Part shown: piece by piece, positions 35,367 through 47,075 of the stretch
How the letters are laid out: every line of letters begins with the position of its first letter
Position numbering within the stretch: the stretch's first letter is position 1
Source: Podocnemis expansa
Taxonomy: Eukaryota; Chordata; Testudines; Podocnemididae
Assembly (NCBI GenBank): GCA_007922195.1
Contig: ML681989.1
Coordinates: 44,436,994-44,500,993, forward strand
Reading direction: 5' to 3'
Length of the DNA: 64,000 nucleotides
Notes under the pieces: model-generated
Database searches by the model: none
Seen by the model: only the letters and a program-made list of their open reading frames with translations
Told to the model about the DNA's origin: nothing
Made by a program: the position numbers and the translations under genes

Positions 35367-35938
35367 CAGGCCCAGATTAAGGCAAGGGCTTTAGGGGCAA
35401 AAATTCAGACTGTCTGGCTCAAGTGGCGATGGCTGCTGCTCACTTTTAGCCTGCCTGCCTAGCCAGCTAGGGGATGAGGCAGAAGAACCTGGCCTCTGAC
35501 CCCCTCCTCCCTCCCCACCCCCAGCCCAGCTCCCTCCTGCAACTCCAGCTGTGTCCTTCTCAGCATCATGCTCCCCCATACCCATTTCAGCAGCAGGTGC
35601 CCCCCACCAACAGCATGGTCTGTGGCCTCTGTACCCATTATTTTAGAACAGAATTGAATCAAATCATAGGGCTATAAGGGACCTCATGAAATCATCAAGT
35701 CCAACACCCACCCAGGCTTGAACCCAGAACCTTCTGCATATTAAGCAGACATGCAAGCCACTACACTAGTTGCAGGGCTGCCAGTCTATAACCTGTCTAG
35801 CAGGCCCCCAACAACATGGCCCATGTTCCCCACTGAAGTCACATCGGCCGGGGCCCTGGAGCCCCTGAGCCTGCATCTCAGGGGGAGAGGGCACAAATGT
35901 GGTCCCCCCTGGCCTCCTCAGGTCTTGATCTGGCTCTG
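35367..35938. mobile_element. hAT element, CAGGCCCAGATTAAGG end family
   Basis: It begins CAGGCCCAGATTAAGGCAAG and ends CTTGATCTGGCTCTG. The flanks ctcctgtg and cttctgtg match at 7 of 8. A tRNA-derived SINE is inserted at about 35645-35775. Related to 4389-4840 and 60448-61017. Confidence 0.83.
35645..35775 (-). mobile_element. tRNA-derived SINE with CR1-like tail
   Basis: On the minus strand an A-box-like TAGTGTAGTGG is followed by a B-box-like GGTTCAAGCCTGGG, so the head is tRNA-like. The remainder, 'gaggtcccttatagccctat', matches CR1 3' ends. This head-and-tail structure is established for tortoise polIII/SINEs, which are thought to use CR1-type machinery. It is not a functional tRNA gene. 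Confidence 0.78.
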
Positions 35939-35946
35939 CTTCTGTG

Positions 35947-38900
35947 AAATAATCAAGTATATGATAGGAATTGATCTTTGGGGGCCTTTGACCCTATAGT
36001 CCAAGGTATTTTTTACATATTCTTCTGAATGAAAAAATAAAACAAGAACTACCCTTGTTGGTTACCTGGAAGAGATAGAAAATGAACTGAGAGAAACTGA
36101 GAGTGTGATTCATTGTGCACGGCATACAATATCTTAAGTAATTAAGCTCCAAAGAAAAATGTGACACTGAACAGAACATATTTAAGATTCAGAGTTATCT
36201 ATTCTTAAATCCTGGACTGCAGCTACAATTTTCACAGTTAGATTTGCCCTTAAATTTCTGTCTATGTACTATGTGGAAATGTATGTTAAATGCAAGATGT
36301 ATTTTAAGCTTGATTAAATGTTATAGAGAATGTCACACCTTTTAGTTGAAATTCTGTGAACCAGTCAATAGCTTAATAGACTCTGTCTTGAAAACCATTC
36401 TGAAAATTAACTTCCCCAAGTAAAACAAAATAAAAAACCCACCAAGTTTCCATCTATCATTTGCTGTGTAAGATTAAGGGATAAAATGAAATGCGCTATT
36501 CAGTAACAATGATCTAAAGACTTAACAAGATTATTTTGTTAAATGACGTCTGCACTACATCCCTAATTTTTTCTTTGAACCAAATCTGGCTCTTTCAAAC
36601 AGCATTTTACTGTGAAGGAAAACCATGTACTACCATGCATTCATTATTTCAGCTAACTTTTCTTATCTATCATATCAGACTTAAATGCTGCAAAGATTCA
36701 CAAATAATTATACTGGGACCAATCTTGCACATAAGTTATTTATGTAAGTAAATATTTAGAGAATTCAGGGTTTAATTATTTGGAAATAATATCTTTTCAT
36801 ATTCCATATTTTAGTGAATAGGCGTGTACTGATGGTCCAACTTTTTAAGATAATCTTTTGCCTTTCTTCAGTCTCTAAAACCTATGTTCTGAAGTATTTC
36901 AAGATGCTTACATTATTCTGCAAATGAGTCTATATTCAATAAAACTAGAATATGAATATAACATAACCAATAAATTGCTGCTGTTTACACAGCATGATCT
37001 TCTAGAAGCATTAATGGTTAGACTTCTAATTGTTTATAAACCTTAGAGGTAAGTTTTTTTATACACAAAGTAGTTGTGTGAATTTTTCTAAAAAAACTCA
37101 AATGCTATTGCTATTTAAGTGATTTTTTAACATTTTCTCTAATGCGGTATGCAGATCTTTTTATTTTCAGTGATAATTTATACTCTGGTAACTCAAACAG
37201 GAAGTAGACAGAATTGTTAAAAGGCTCATCAGTAGGATATTCCCCCGCCTCATCTAGCCCATAAAACATCTTCTGGATCTGCCTTTATGTATCATGTAAT
37301 TTGTAATTTGAGTAGTTTAAAAGCGTGACATACATAACAAATACAATTTTTACAATGTATTACTCAACTCCTCCATTTGTAATGTGTACCAAGGGGCTTC
37401 CTTACTGTTGCTCAAATTTATTAGTCACAGCATCTCACACAGTCTACCACATTAATTACTTGGGACTATCAATCTTTCTTGCCTGCTTGGACTATGACAT
37501 CCATGTGTCTCCTCCCTTCAGTAGCCAGGCTACACAACTGGCAAATGTTCTATTTTACACCTTTTAAAAAGTACTTTCATATCTAAGAAAACACTAGATT
37601 CAAAATGTTATATGAAGAAAAAGCCTACAGTTTTTGTGACATTCAATATGAATATATCACCTCCACTCTCAAACCCTGCACCACCAGTCTTGCTCTCAAG
37701 ACAAGCAACAATCTGTTGTCATTGAAGCCAACTGCTGAACTCCATGTACTTCTAAGTCCCCTAGTCTGGGTAGTGACTGATCACTGTTTCTACACCCAAA
37801 CTGAGTCCCTGAGTGCACTCCCATGTGTAGATCCCATATCTGACATCCTCCTTAAGGGGCATCCTTCCACAGTCTAGCTGCCTAGACCCTGGATTCAATT
37901 CCAGATTTGCCCAGTTGCTTAAACACAATCTTTCCAGAGTTCACCTGGCTCTGAGTTTACTAGCTATAACACAGCATTAAAGCAAGAACACACACATTTA
38001 GTAATAGAATTTCTAATACACACAAATATTGTCCTAAAAACACAGGGGAAAAAAAGAGCTATGGAAAACAACAAACTCCTGGGAACAGTCCCATGCAGTG
38101 TCCTGGGTTTAGTCCAAGTCCTTGGACTCAGCCATTTTCCTGCTCCATGGCCTGACCATCTTGCTTCTGGTAGTGGAATGGCTGACCTTGTTTAGAAAAC
38201 ATTTCCTCTTTCAAAACAGCTTCTGTCACCACTTCTGCCTATATATATGCTTCCACTGGAGAACTTTCATGCTAATTTTCAGTCCCGCATCCCTCTAGAT
38301 CTTCCCACCCCCTTTGCCTTCAGGGTAGAGTGTCATTCATAATGAATTGCCTCTGATATTAGCAAACCCATTTCTTCTGCCATAAAGCCACTCAGTACTC
38401 AGGACCACTGATTGTTCTGTCACAGTTTCCTAAGAAACTCACACAATCTCTCCACCAGGTGTCAAATTCCTTCAATAAAAGAATTGTGAAAACCACACTA
38501 AAGGTCACAGCACTCAAAATGGACACTGAAATACAACATGAAATTCATCAGTCCAAAATAGAATCAAAACATTGATTCAGGTATTTCCCCCAAACTGCTA
38601 CACCCATACTTTAAGATGTGCCCATGGATAGACTGCATATCCTTAGAACTAGACCGTCATCCCCACAGCATTAGTTAAACTCTAGTGTCTCTGTAAATGC
38701 CTTAAATTATTGAAGACTGAACCATTTTCTATAGGAATGAGATGATTCCATGTGTGTAGTGGCTCTACATATAATCACATGAACAACTTTTGCTGAAACC
38801 AAGGCAGATGGAAACACTTCCTCCTATATTATCCTAAGCAGTGAACAGTCTGCAAGCTAGACAGTTAGCCCACCTGAGTCAGCAGTAGTAAAATCTACCA

Positions 38901-39366
38901 TGTGGACTACCATGTAAATGTGCCTTTATAGATCAGATTCCAAATCACACTCATGCAATTTTTATAAGATTCCAGTTTAGCAGGTTCTGCTTTCAGGGAT
39001 TTAGGCATGGTGACTTTTTCTTGAGAAATAAAAATCTTTCAAAAATCTTTGGTCCATTATCCAGTGAAAGGCAGGCTAAATTTTCAGGAGAGACCTATTC
39101 AAGTGTCCATTTGGCATCCATGCACTTTTCAAGGACTATTACTGATCCAGTCAACTTTGGTTTCAGTCAACTGTGGTTTCAATATCCAAACAAACATGCA
39201 AAAACATGACACCTTTAGAAAATTCAGCGCTAGATATACAAATATTATGCCAATATTTTAGAATGCTATATATCTGTTTCCATGTAGGTATTCAGATATT
39301 CAGTAAAAACCTTAAACTTATTAAAGACAGCTGAGACAAGATTTAAACAAAATAATTTAAGGTCAG
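35947..39366. other. Unannotated sequence
   Basis: No gene or repeat family was recognised. The 37640-38560 part is pyrimidine-rich, with phrases such as 'acacagcattaaagcaagaa', and could be an old LTR-like sequence, but no paired ends were found. Confidence 0.45.
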
Positions 39367-39369
39367 TTA

Positions 39370-39801
39370 GGTATGTCTACACTTACAATTTAACTCGAAT
39401 TAAGGAGGCTTAATTCAAACTAAATTAGTGCATGTCCACAGCAGCTGTCATTAGGTCGAACTATTGAACTAAGGAAAGCCTAGATCAAATCTATAAAACC
39501 TTCCTTAAGTTTGAAGTGATAGTTAATTCGAACTCATAGTTCAAATTAACCCAGTGTAGCTGTATTAATTCGAACTAACTGTTAGTTCGAATTAACCACA
39601 GCTTGATTTTTCCCTATGCAATAGCACCCCCACCTGATTCGAACTAGCAAGTCCTGTGGATGGATATGCTAGTTTGCATTAGGGTTTCTAGTGTGGCAAT
39701 GTTAACTCGAATTAACTTAATTCGAACTAATAATTATTAGTTTGAATTAACTAGTTCAGATTCAGTTAATTCAAACTAACTTTCTAAGTGTAGACATAGC
39801 C
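39370..39801. mobile_element. Harbinger-like MITE with TTCGAA core motifs
   Basis: It begins GGTATGTCTACACTTA and ends TAAGTGTAGACATAGCC, nearly perfect inverted ends. TTA is duplicated on both sides (39367-39369, 39802-39804). The interior repeats 'gttcgaattaac' and related self-complementary words. This is the best-preserved MITE of this type in the window. Confidence 0.87.
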
Positions 39802-39804
39802 TTA

Positions 39805-41500
39805 CAGAAATTATTTGGAACAAAAAGCTGTGGAAAGGAATTCACTGCAAAGAAACATAACTCTGGGCTGGCTCTGTTCATGGCTGCTGAACATTTGAAG
39901 TTATCTATGAAGTACTGAGACAGTCAGTATCAAAAAAGCCACAGCTTGAGATACTTTCAGTTTAACTGGGTAATATAATTGCAGAGTTAATACAAAAGTA
40001 ATCATCTCAGCAGGAGCTAAATCAGGAAAACACAACTGCTGAGTTTTTTCTTGAATATTATTAACTCCCAAGACTATCTTGTATGGAATGGCGTATTTGG
40101 GGAAGTAAGGCAACTTCAGACTATGGAGTATGCATTTTAAGGGCTTTTCTTTGATGCCTCAGCATGTGAAGAGCCTTTGAAACAACCTCAAAACAGCTGT
40201 TTAACATGCAGTTAAAAATCTCAAATCTAATTTGAAGATATTTTAAGTCCTCACGTCTACCTCTACTGACTGCATTTACAAATGGACATTACAAATTTGT
40301 CCTGAGAGCTACTGTGTGAAAAACACAGGAATTTGAGGCTTGGCAAATGCCCTATGCTCTTATCCTTTCCAATATTTTGTGTTTCACAAAACAGGCCCAG
40401 GTTGCATAAAATCATCTCCCAATAAATGAAATCCATGCTGTTTTCATGGCGATTCAATTTAAAATATTTTTCCATCTATGAAGAAGCCTGTGATGCAAAA
40501 ACAATGGAGAAAACAATGAGGAACAAATGTGTATGTTGCATGAAAGATATACAACATCCTATGCTGCCTATATTTCTCTCCAGGAACATAAATAAATAAA
40601 CCCCGATGAATGATCAAGTGGTTTAATGTCAGAGCTGAGATGAAGTAAAATTTAATGTGCTACACATAAAATCTATTGACAAAGCCACCCACGGAACAAA
40701 AATAAGCAAATTTTCATCCCTTTATATTTAGTGATCCTGGAGATGCATATTAGCATAAATTAAATTAATTCTTTTTTGATACAAGGCTATTCTATGCTGT
40801 TCTACATGGAAAGAGACCAGAGTATTTGCCAGAGAAGCTCCTAGTTGTTTCAGTGGTATTTTTGATGTTTATTTTTAATGGGTTGTATTTCAGCAAATGT
40901 TTTAAATGTTTTCTCAGTTACCTCTGAGAAAACTCCAAAATGTAAATAGAGCCATGCTATTTCACTACATAAGGTTCTTTCTTTAAAAAAAGGAAAGAAA
41001 AAATCTACGTCAGGAAAATAACCCATACACAGCTATAGTCTGGAATTTAAATACTTTGCTGCTGAGCTGTCATACACTCCAATATATGAGCAGAGGTTGA
41101 GTAGGTAAAAAACAAAAAAACAAAGGAATCTTAATAGATATTGAGCCTAACCAAGCTTTTGTATATACCTCATACTATGGAAAAGCCAAGTTACTATTAA
41201 CAGTGTTTCTAATGCTTCAGAACTACTGAAAAACCATCTGGAAAGAAAAGATAGAGGAAAGAGAAAATAGGCTAGTCACCATTTATGGAAAAGACCAAGA
41301 AGGCAGGAGTAGTTAAGTCTTAACTGACAGTACAGGATGATTTAGTTATCACTAGATCATTAGATGCAGTGGGCCTACATTCAGAGATGTATCAAGGTTT
41401 ACTTTCAGATATACCATGTTCTCTCTTCATTTTCTCCTAAACTTTTCATGTCAGTTAGTTAGCAACAACTGTGGGAATGGACTGTTTAGGTTTGGCTGGA
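39805..41500. other. Unannotated sequence
   Basis: No gene or repeat was recognised. Confidence 0.5.
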
Positions 41501-41540
41501 TTAGAGAAGTTATCTATGCAACCCTGTGCATATTCGTAGA

Positions 41541-42134
41541 ACTAGGTGGGGACCACTTTCCAGTCTCCAAAGTTTTTGCGGCCACCCACTTGGCCACAGC
41601 TGGGGTCCAGGTGGTGTAAGTAGCCACAGTGGCATGTGCACCCTGCAGAATCCTGCCCCCACTGCGGAGCAGCAGAGGGGGGGCGGTGCACTGGAGGAAT
41701 TGGGGCTGAGCCAGAGAGCTGCAGCAGGGGGCACCTGTGGAACTGGGCCCAAGCCGCAGAGAGGCAGCACCCATGATGGGGTCCAGCCTGAGTCACCCCA
41801 ACACCTTCCCTATCTCTCCCGCCCTGCCACTGAGCAAACATGCCCCCCACACTCTTTCCCTGGTGGATGCCTGTCCCAAAGTCTGACATACACCCCAACC
41901 AGGGCACCCTTACCTGGCTGCCAGAGCTGGGGGAGGCCATGTCACAGGCTGCTCCTACCCTGAGCATAAGCTGAGTATGCTCAGGGCCCCACAGGACTTT
42001 TAAAAACTCTCAACCTGTGGTAGAGCAGCTCCCTCCCTGTGTTGTCTGGCCCCAGTTCCCAGCCCATCCATGGACCACTTGGAGTAGCTTTGTGGCCCCC
42101 CAGAGGTCTGCAGACCCCAGGTTGGGAACCACTG
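41541..42134. mobile_element. Decayed hAT element, left end uncertain
   Basis: The right end, CCCCAGGTTGGGAACCACTG, is a typical hAT terminus followed by atctagaa. The left boundary is only a guess: 'tcgtagaa' precedes 'ctaggtggggaccact' near 41541. The interior is GC-rich with open frames on both strands that have no protein signal. Confidence 0.5.
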
Positions 42135-42534
42135 ATCTAGAATATCTTTGGATTTTTGAATCAGTGAGATACTGTTACTGCTTGGAAATCGAAGATGTTA
42201 AAGCAACCACCTTCAGTACCATCTCTGAAGCAGCAGGAGAGTGCTGAGTCAAATTTTACTTTAATGCCACCTCTGTGCCCAAAGTTTCCTAAATAAGTGG
42301 TGGTAAAAAAGTCATGTTTAAACTGACAATCTGTTAGCATGACAAGAGCCTGAAGCATGATCCCTTTTTACAAGGCATCATCCTGCAACTGACTCAGTCA
42401 TTTTTCTGAATCAGTGTGCTGCCACAGTGATAAATTTGGGTTGAATGCACCCACTAAGCTGGTCAAAATGTATTACTTGTCCCAAGGAAGATGAAACAGA
42501 AGACTTAATGGCCAATCTTTAATCTTTAACGGAA

Positions 42535-42650
42535 GCAGTGTTGTCTAGTGGTTCAGGTGAAAGACTGGGAAATACAATTGTTCTGATTATAGTTCTACCA
42601 TTGATTTGTTTTGTGACTTTGTGAATTATTTAACATGTAGGGAGGCTCAC
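42535..42650 (+). mobile_element. MIR-like (CORE) SINE
   Basis: 'gtgttgtctagtggttcagg', then a short tRNA-like box region, 'attatagttctaccattgat' and 'ttgtgactttgtgaattatt' follow the MIR layout of tRNA head and conserved core ending in a TGTGACCTTGGG-like phrase. Old and diverged. Confidence 0.7.
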
Positions 42651-42934
42651 CATCATTACTGCTAGCTCAGTGACCCATCTAGCTAAAATGATGGTTACTA
42701 AAAATGCCATTTTTAATGGAAAAGTGGATCATGGCACAGGTTGTCACAGATTCAAAGAACAGCCCTTTGAAAGCAGACAAGATGAGATTAAGATCACACT
42801 TGGGCCTGGGTTTGAATACTGGTGGGAAGGTTCTGACCAAGCTTTTCATGAAGTATACTACTATTGGATGTGTGAAGACAGTGTCTCTCTCTACTTTGGG
42901 GAAGGAAGGTGCTAAGCACCCTTACGTGCAGTAC

Positions 42935-43075
42935 TGAATTAACACAGGGGCTTTAGGGGCTGCAGCCCTGGGCCTCAGGCTTTAGGATGACACTGAAAAG
43001 ACCCGCACAGTGGTGGACTGTGGGGTCATGCCCCCAGGATCCAGCCAGGGCTCTGCAAGCTGTGCCATGTGTAGT
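42935..43075. mobile_element. hAT fragment related to 35367-35938
   Basis: 'tgaattaacacaggggcttt' and 'aggggctgcagccctgggcc' resemble one end of the GGGCTGGATTAA hAT family; no opposite end was found. Confidence 0.5.
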
Positions 43076-43094
43076 ATTGATAATTAGGACCTAT

Positions 43095-43389
43095 GGCTAT
43101 ATCTAGACTGGAGTCTTAAGTCAACTTAACAAGGCTGAAGTCGACTTAAGCAACTTCATAGACACATTTGGAGTTCATTAAGTCGACTTAAGCATTTATT
43201 AAGTTGACTTAACAAAATGTGTCCATTAAAGTTGACTTAATAAAGTCAGCTTAAGTCTGGAGAGCCATTTAAGTTGACTTTATAAAGTCAACTTAAACAA
43301 ATGGGGCCTCTCTAAGTCAACTTAATAAAGTCTACTTAAGTCTACCTCAATAAGTTGCCTTACCTGAGCCCTCTAGTGTAGACATAGTC
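43095..43389. mobile_element. Harbinger-like MITE with AAGTCGACTTAA core motifs
   Basis: It starts GGCTATATCTAGACTGG and ends TAGTGTAGACATAGTC. TAT lies on both sides. The interior is largely made of the palindrome 'taagtcgactta' and one-base variants in both orientations. Confidence 0.78.
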
Positions 43390-43392
43390 TAT

Positions 43393-43974
43393 CAGAATTC
43401 GAGACTGTTTCATCTCTAAGTCTGATAGGTCCTGGTTATTGTTGAGATTCTGGTGTGTGGGGAGCAAGTGTCTTCCCAGCCCCTCTACCCCTTTGCTGGG
43501 AGCAATAAGGCTATCACTGAAACTATAGTCCATCATATCCCCCCGGGGCTCCCAGCCAGTCGGCCACCCACACAACAGGATGGAGTGGGAGAGAGTGGGA
43601 AATGGGACCATAAACAGTGGCTTACAAGGGCAGGAGGGGTTTCTGAGCCACCTATGCATCATGAAGGGCTAGCCTGCCCCCTTGCCCCCACCCCTAGGTC
43701 AGGGGATGAAACTGCATTGTCTGAGTCAGCACTGGGTTGCAGGGCTGGAGTGGGAGAGCTGGGCACCATGCAGCAGGCAAGTGCAAGGGGGGAGGAGGTG
43801 GACAGTAGAGCCAAGCCTGCATTTGCACCATCCCAAGCCTCACAATCCTTCTGCAGGTACAGACCCCCTCTCCTCCGTGCATCTGGTGGGCAGTGTCAGG
43901 AGGCCTCCTTCCTTGTGAGGGTGAATGGGAAAGAGGAGAGGATGTGAAGCGTGGGGGGGGGGATGCAGATGTAG
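43393..43974. other. Unannotated GC-rich segment
   Basis: GC-rich with open frames on both strands (for example 43453-43947), probably another old DNA transposon. No ends could be paired. Confidence 0.4.
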
Positions 43975-45057
43975 CCTTGGCATAATTGAAATAATCACCA
44001 TGTTAAGAGAATGATGGTGGTAGTGTGCCAGCTTGGCCCAGTGACAAGCTCTGGTCAAGGATCTCTTGGACACAGGCAGAAGCAGCATGTTCGATATCTG
44101 ATGTCCATCCAGGACACCAAGCCAGGAAGAGAAATACCACATGCATCTGGGTTGCTATTACTATGAACACCTTCTTTAAGACCCTTGGTGCTGTCACAAA
44201 CCCAAAGAGGAGGGAACAAACCTGATAGTGGTGTTGCCCGATTTTGAATTGCAGGAACTTCCTGTGAGACAGGTCTATGTCTATAGGGAAATATTCATCT
44301 TTCATATTAAGAATGAAAGAGATTAAAGATGCAAGTGTGACCACCCGGAATTTCAGTTTCCTGATGAAAATACTGAACCACCAAAAATCCAAGATCACCT
44401 TCATCCTCTGCTTTTACTCAGAATGAGGATATACGGGGAGTAAGATCACCTTCTCTTGCATTGAGGCAGTACATTCTCTATTGTATTCTTGAGGAGCAGA
44501 ATTCTTCTCTCCTGTTGAAGAATCAGTTGGTAGAAGGAACCTTGAGGGTGGGGTCAGGTCTATCATCAGTCCTTCAGAGACTGCAAAGTCTCACATTTCA
44601 TCTCATGGAACAGGTTGGCTTCATCGAGAGGGAGGTCTTGAAATGTACCTCTCTTGGAAAAACTGATGATCAGAGACAATGTCTCTGCATGGACAGCCTG
44701 GTGGCCGGGGAGTGGGATGCATATCAATTGTGTCCACTGCAGCCTGGAAAGCCACCTTTGTCAGCCAGTTCTCCAAGGCTTAGAACTGGGCCCAAAAACT
44801 CCACCAGTCTAGTGTAAATGTTTATGCTTGGTCAACAACACTTGGTAACACTTGATAGATGCCTATGCAGAACAGTAGATCCACTGAGGAGAAGATCTTC
44901 ATATCCAGGAGGTCCAGCCTTTTCGATCCCTTGTCTTGTGAGGTGGATTTCTGCAGGTGTTGTCAAGCTCCCTCCACAGCCACTGGCACCACCAGTGAAC
45001 TAGGGGCCAGGTGTGTAAATAAGAAATTGGCCTCTTTGGCTGGCCCAAACCAATTTT
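43975..45057 (-). pseudogene. DIRS-like retroelement: RT and gag remnants (3' part)
   Basis: On the minus strand, 44404 to 44003 is open and shows a decayed reverse transcriptase: an LKFRVVTLASLIS segment, MKDEYFPIDIDLSHRKFLQF corresponding to the DLKDAYFHI motif region, then FGFVTAPRVLKKVF corresponding to the family's FGLSTAPRVFTK. The YLDD region has lost its aspartates. Upstream (44580-44640) the peptide NLFHEMKCETLQSLKD resembles the end of DIRS gag. The element is truncated near 43975. A nearly intact PLE at 45058-47181 separates this from its 5' part. Assignment to DIRS rather than Gypsy rests on the TAPRVFTK-type motif. Confidence 0.7.
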
Positions 45058-45314
45058 AAAAGGGATAGCCGTGTTAGTCTAGTCCAGTGAAAAAACAACA
45101 AAGAGTTGTGTGGCACTTTAAGACTAACAGATTTATTTTTTGCATGAGCTTTCGTGGGAGAAGATCCCACTTCCTCAGATGCTTCGAAGATGGGTGAACT
45201 TACAGAAAGGAATGAAACTAAATGCAAGGGGGTGTAAAACATAGGATCAGGTCATACAGGAACAGCAAATCAGAGCAGTTTACAGGTTCAAACCATGGGA
45301 AGCCTGAAGTCAAA

Positions 45315-45992
45315 TTACCCTTTGTAATGGGAAAAGAATACATAGTCTCGATTCAGACCAGCCTTCACAGAATTTAGCTTGCATATTAATTCAAGTTCAG
45401 CTGTCTCTCTTTGAAGTCTTGATGTCCCAGCTACATCTCTAATGACAGTCGTTAACAAATCCATCATTGAGTGATTAGAAAGATGGAAGTGTTCAGCAAC
45501 TGGTTTCTCTGTTCTTTGATTTCTGATATCAGCTCTGTGCTCATTCAGTCTCTTACGGAGCCATCCTCCTGTTTGTCCAACATATAAGGTGTAGGGGCAT
45601 TTCTTGCACATGATAGCATAGAGCACATTAGTAGATGAGCAGGTAAATGAGCCTTTGATGGAGTAGCAGGCTTGATTAGGACCTATGATGGTGTCTGTTG
45701 TGTAGATATGTGGGCAGACTTGGCAGCGGGGTTTGTTGTAGGGGTGTGTGCCTGCTTCAATGTTCCTGTTGTTAGATCCGTAGTTGCTGGTGAGTATCTG
45801 TGTAAGATTAGGGGGCTGCCTATAAGCAAGGAGTGGTCTGTCTCCTAATGCTTGAGAGAGAGAGGGATCATCTTTTAGAATAGGCTGTAGGTCCTTAATG
45901 ATCTGTTGCAGAGGTCTGACTTGAGGATTGTATGTGGTGACTAGTGGTGTTCTGTTGCTTTCTTTCTTGGGTCTCTCCTGTAGTAGATGATT
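45315..45992 (-). CDS. Penelope-like Cys motif and GIY-YIG endonuclease (downstream of in-frame stop)
   Basis: This is the same frame as the reverse transcriptase, immediately after the TGA, and open for about 225 codons. The first half is a linker; then paired cysteines (PRCQVCPH, later AIMCKKCP) form the conserved PLE Cys motif. The GIY-YIG nuclease follows: TLYVGQTGGWLRKRLNEH carries the YVG and the conserved Arg, and further down is the catalytic Glu region (SRLQRETAELELI). It ends VFFSHYKG at TAA. In intact PLEs this is part of one polyprotein and nicks target DNA. The first ATG, at 45626, gives a 103-residue product with only the nuclease domain. No ribosomal re-initiation signal was seen; a loss-of-function reading is most likely. 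Confidence 0.88.
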   Translation of the reverse strand, partial: NHLLQERPKKESNRTPLVTTYNPQVRPLQQIIKDLQPILKDDPSLSQALGDRPLLAYRQPPNLTQILTSNYGSNNRNIEAGTHPYNKPRCQVCPHIYTTDTIIGPNQACYSIKGSFTCSSTNVLYAIMCKKCPYTLYVGQTGGWLRKRLNEHRADIRNQRTEKPVAEHFHLSNHSMMDLLTTVIRDVAGTSRLQRETAELELICKLNSVKAGLNRDYVFFSHYKG

Positions 45993-47075
45993 TCAGGGAA
46001 CCCGTCTAGCTCTATCAATTTGTTTTCTTACTTCCCCAGGTGGGTACTGTAGTTTCAGGAATGCTTGATAGAGATCCTCAAGATGTCTGTCTCTGTCTGA
46101 GGGATCAGAGCAGATGCGGTTATATCTTAGGGCTTGGCTGTAGACAATGGATCGTGTGGTGTGTTTAGGATGGAAGCTCGAAGGATGTAGGTAACTATAC
46201 TGATCGGTAGGTTTTCGGTATAGGGTGGTGGTGATGCGTCTATCCCTGATTTGTACTGTAGTGTCAAGAAAGTGGATCTCCTGTGTGGAGTGTTCCAGGC
46301 TCAATTTGATGGTGTCGTGGAAATTATTGAAATCTCTGTGAAAATCTTCAAGAGCATCCCTGCCATGTGTCCAGATGATAAAGATGTCATCGATGTAGCG
46401 CAGGTAAAGAAGAGGTGCCTTGGGATGAGACTTGAGGAAACGTTTTTCTAAGTCGCCCATAAAGATGTTGGCATATTGTGGGGCCATGCGGGTGCCCATA
46501 GCAGTGCCACTGATTTGGAGATATAAATGATCCTCAAATCTGAAGTGGTTGTGGGTGAGTACAAAGTCGCAAAGTTCAGTCACGAGCTGCGCTGTGTCAT
46601 CATCTGGGATGGTTCTTCTAATAGCTTGTAATCCATCCTTGTGTGGGATGTTGGTATAAAGAGCTTCTACATCCATAGTGGCCAGAATGGTGTTTTCAGG
46701 AAGTTCTCCAATGGACTGTATTTTCCTCAGGAAGTCCGTGGCGTCTTGAAGATAGCTGAGGATGTTGATAACATGGGGTCTGAGGAGGGAGTCCACATAG
46801 CCAGATAGGCCGGCAGTAAGAGTGCCAATGCCTGAGATGATGGGGCGTCCAGGGTTTCCTTTTTTATGGATTTTGGGTAGTAGATAGAACATCCCTGGCT
46901 GTGGTTCTGGTGGTGTTTCTGTCTCTATATGTTCTTGTGCTGTCTTAGGGAGTTTCTTGAGTAGGCATTGTAATTCCTTTTGGTATTCCTCAGTGGGGTC
47001 AGAGGAAAGTGGTCTGTAGAAGGTTGTGTTGGAGAGTTGTTTATAAGCCTCCTGGTCATAATCTAATTTATTCAT
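45993..47075 (-). CDS. Penelope-like reverse transcriptase
   Basis: This 360-codon frame holds the reverse-transcriptase core of a PLE, which copies the element RNA at a nick made by its own nuclease. Visible in order: [16 protein letters not shown] (about residues 68-83), ATMDVEALYTNIPH with a conserved Asp (about 148-161), SGTAMGTRMAPQYANIFMG (about 189-207), and the catalytic LRYIDDIFIIW with two adjacent Asp (about 225-235), then HFLDTTVQI. The listed start is the first ATG, but the same frame continues upstream to about 47181 (LHYNLSP, then IIIKEADKGGAVVIM), so the true start lies in the missing 5' part. It ends at a TGA at 45993-45995; the frame then stays open into the GIY-YIG domain, so the stop is probably a single nonsense mutation. 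Confidence 0.92.
   Translation of the reverse strand: MNKLDYDQEAYKQLSNTTFYRPLSSDPTEEYQKELQCLLKKLPKTAQEHIETETPPEPQPGMFYLLPKIHKKGNPGRPIISGIGTLTAGLSGYVDSLLRPHVINILSYLQDATDFLRKIQSIGELPENTILATMDVEALYTNIPHKDGLQAIRRTIPDDDTAQLVTELCDFVLTHNHFRFEDHLYLQISGTAMGTRMAPQYANIFMGDLEKRFLKSHPKAPLLYLRYIDDIFIIWTHGRDALEDFHRDFNNFHDTIKLSLEHSTQEIHFLDTTVQIRDRRITTTLYRKPTDQYSYLHPSSFHPKHTTRSIVYSQALRYNRICSDPSDRDRHLEDLYQAFLKLQYPPGEVRKQIDRARRVP

Noticed and set aside
35700..35775. tRNA gene on the minus strand
   Set aside because: A- and B-box words are present but no cloverleaf could be traced and the sequence continues into a CR1-like tail; it is a SINE head.
37640..38560. Possible solo LTR
   Set aside because: Pyrimidine-rich, LTR-like composition, but I could not find TG...CA ends with a duplication or a known family.
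44461..44817. 118-codon plus-strand frame
   Set aside because: Antisense to the DIRS-like gag remnant, whose minus-strand peptide (FHEMKCETLQSLKD) is the recognisable one.
46251..46451. 66-codon plus-strand frame
   Set aside because: Shadow of the PLE reverse transcriptase on the other strand.
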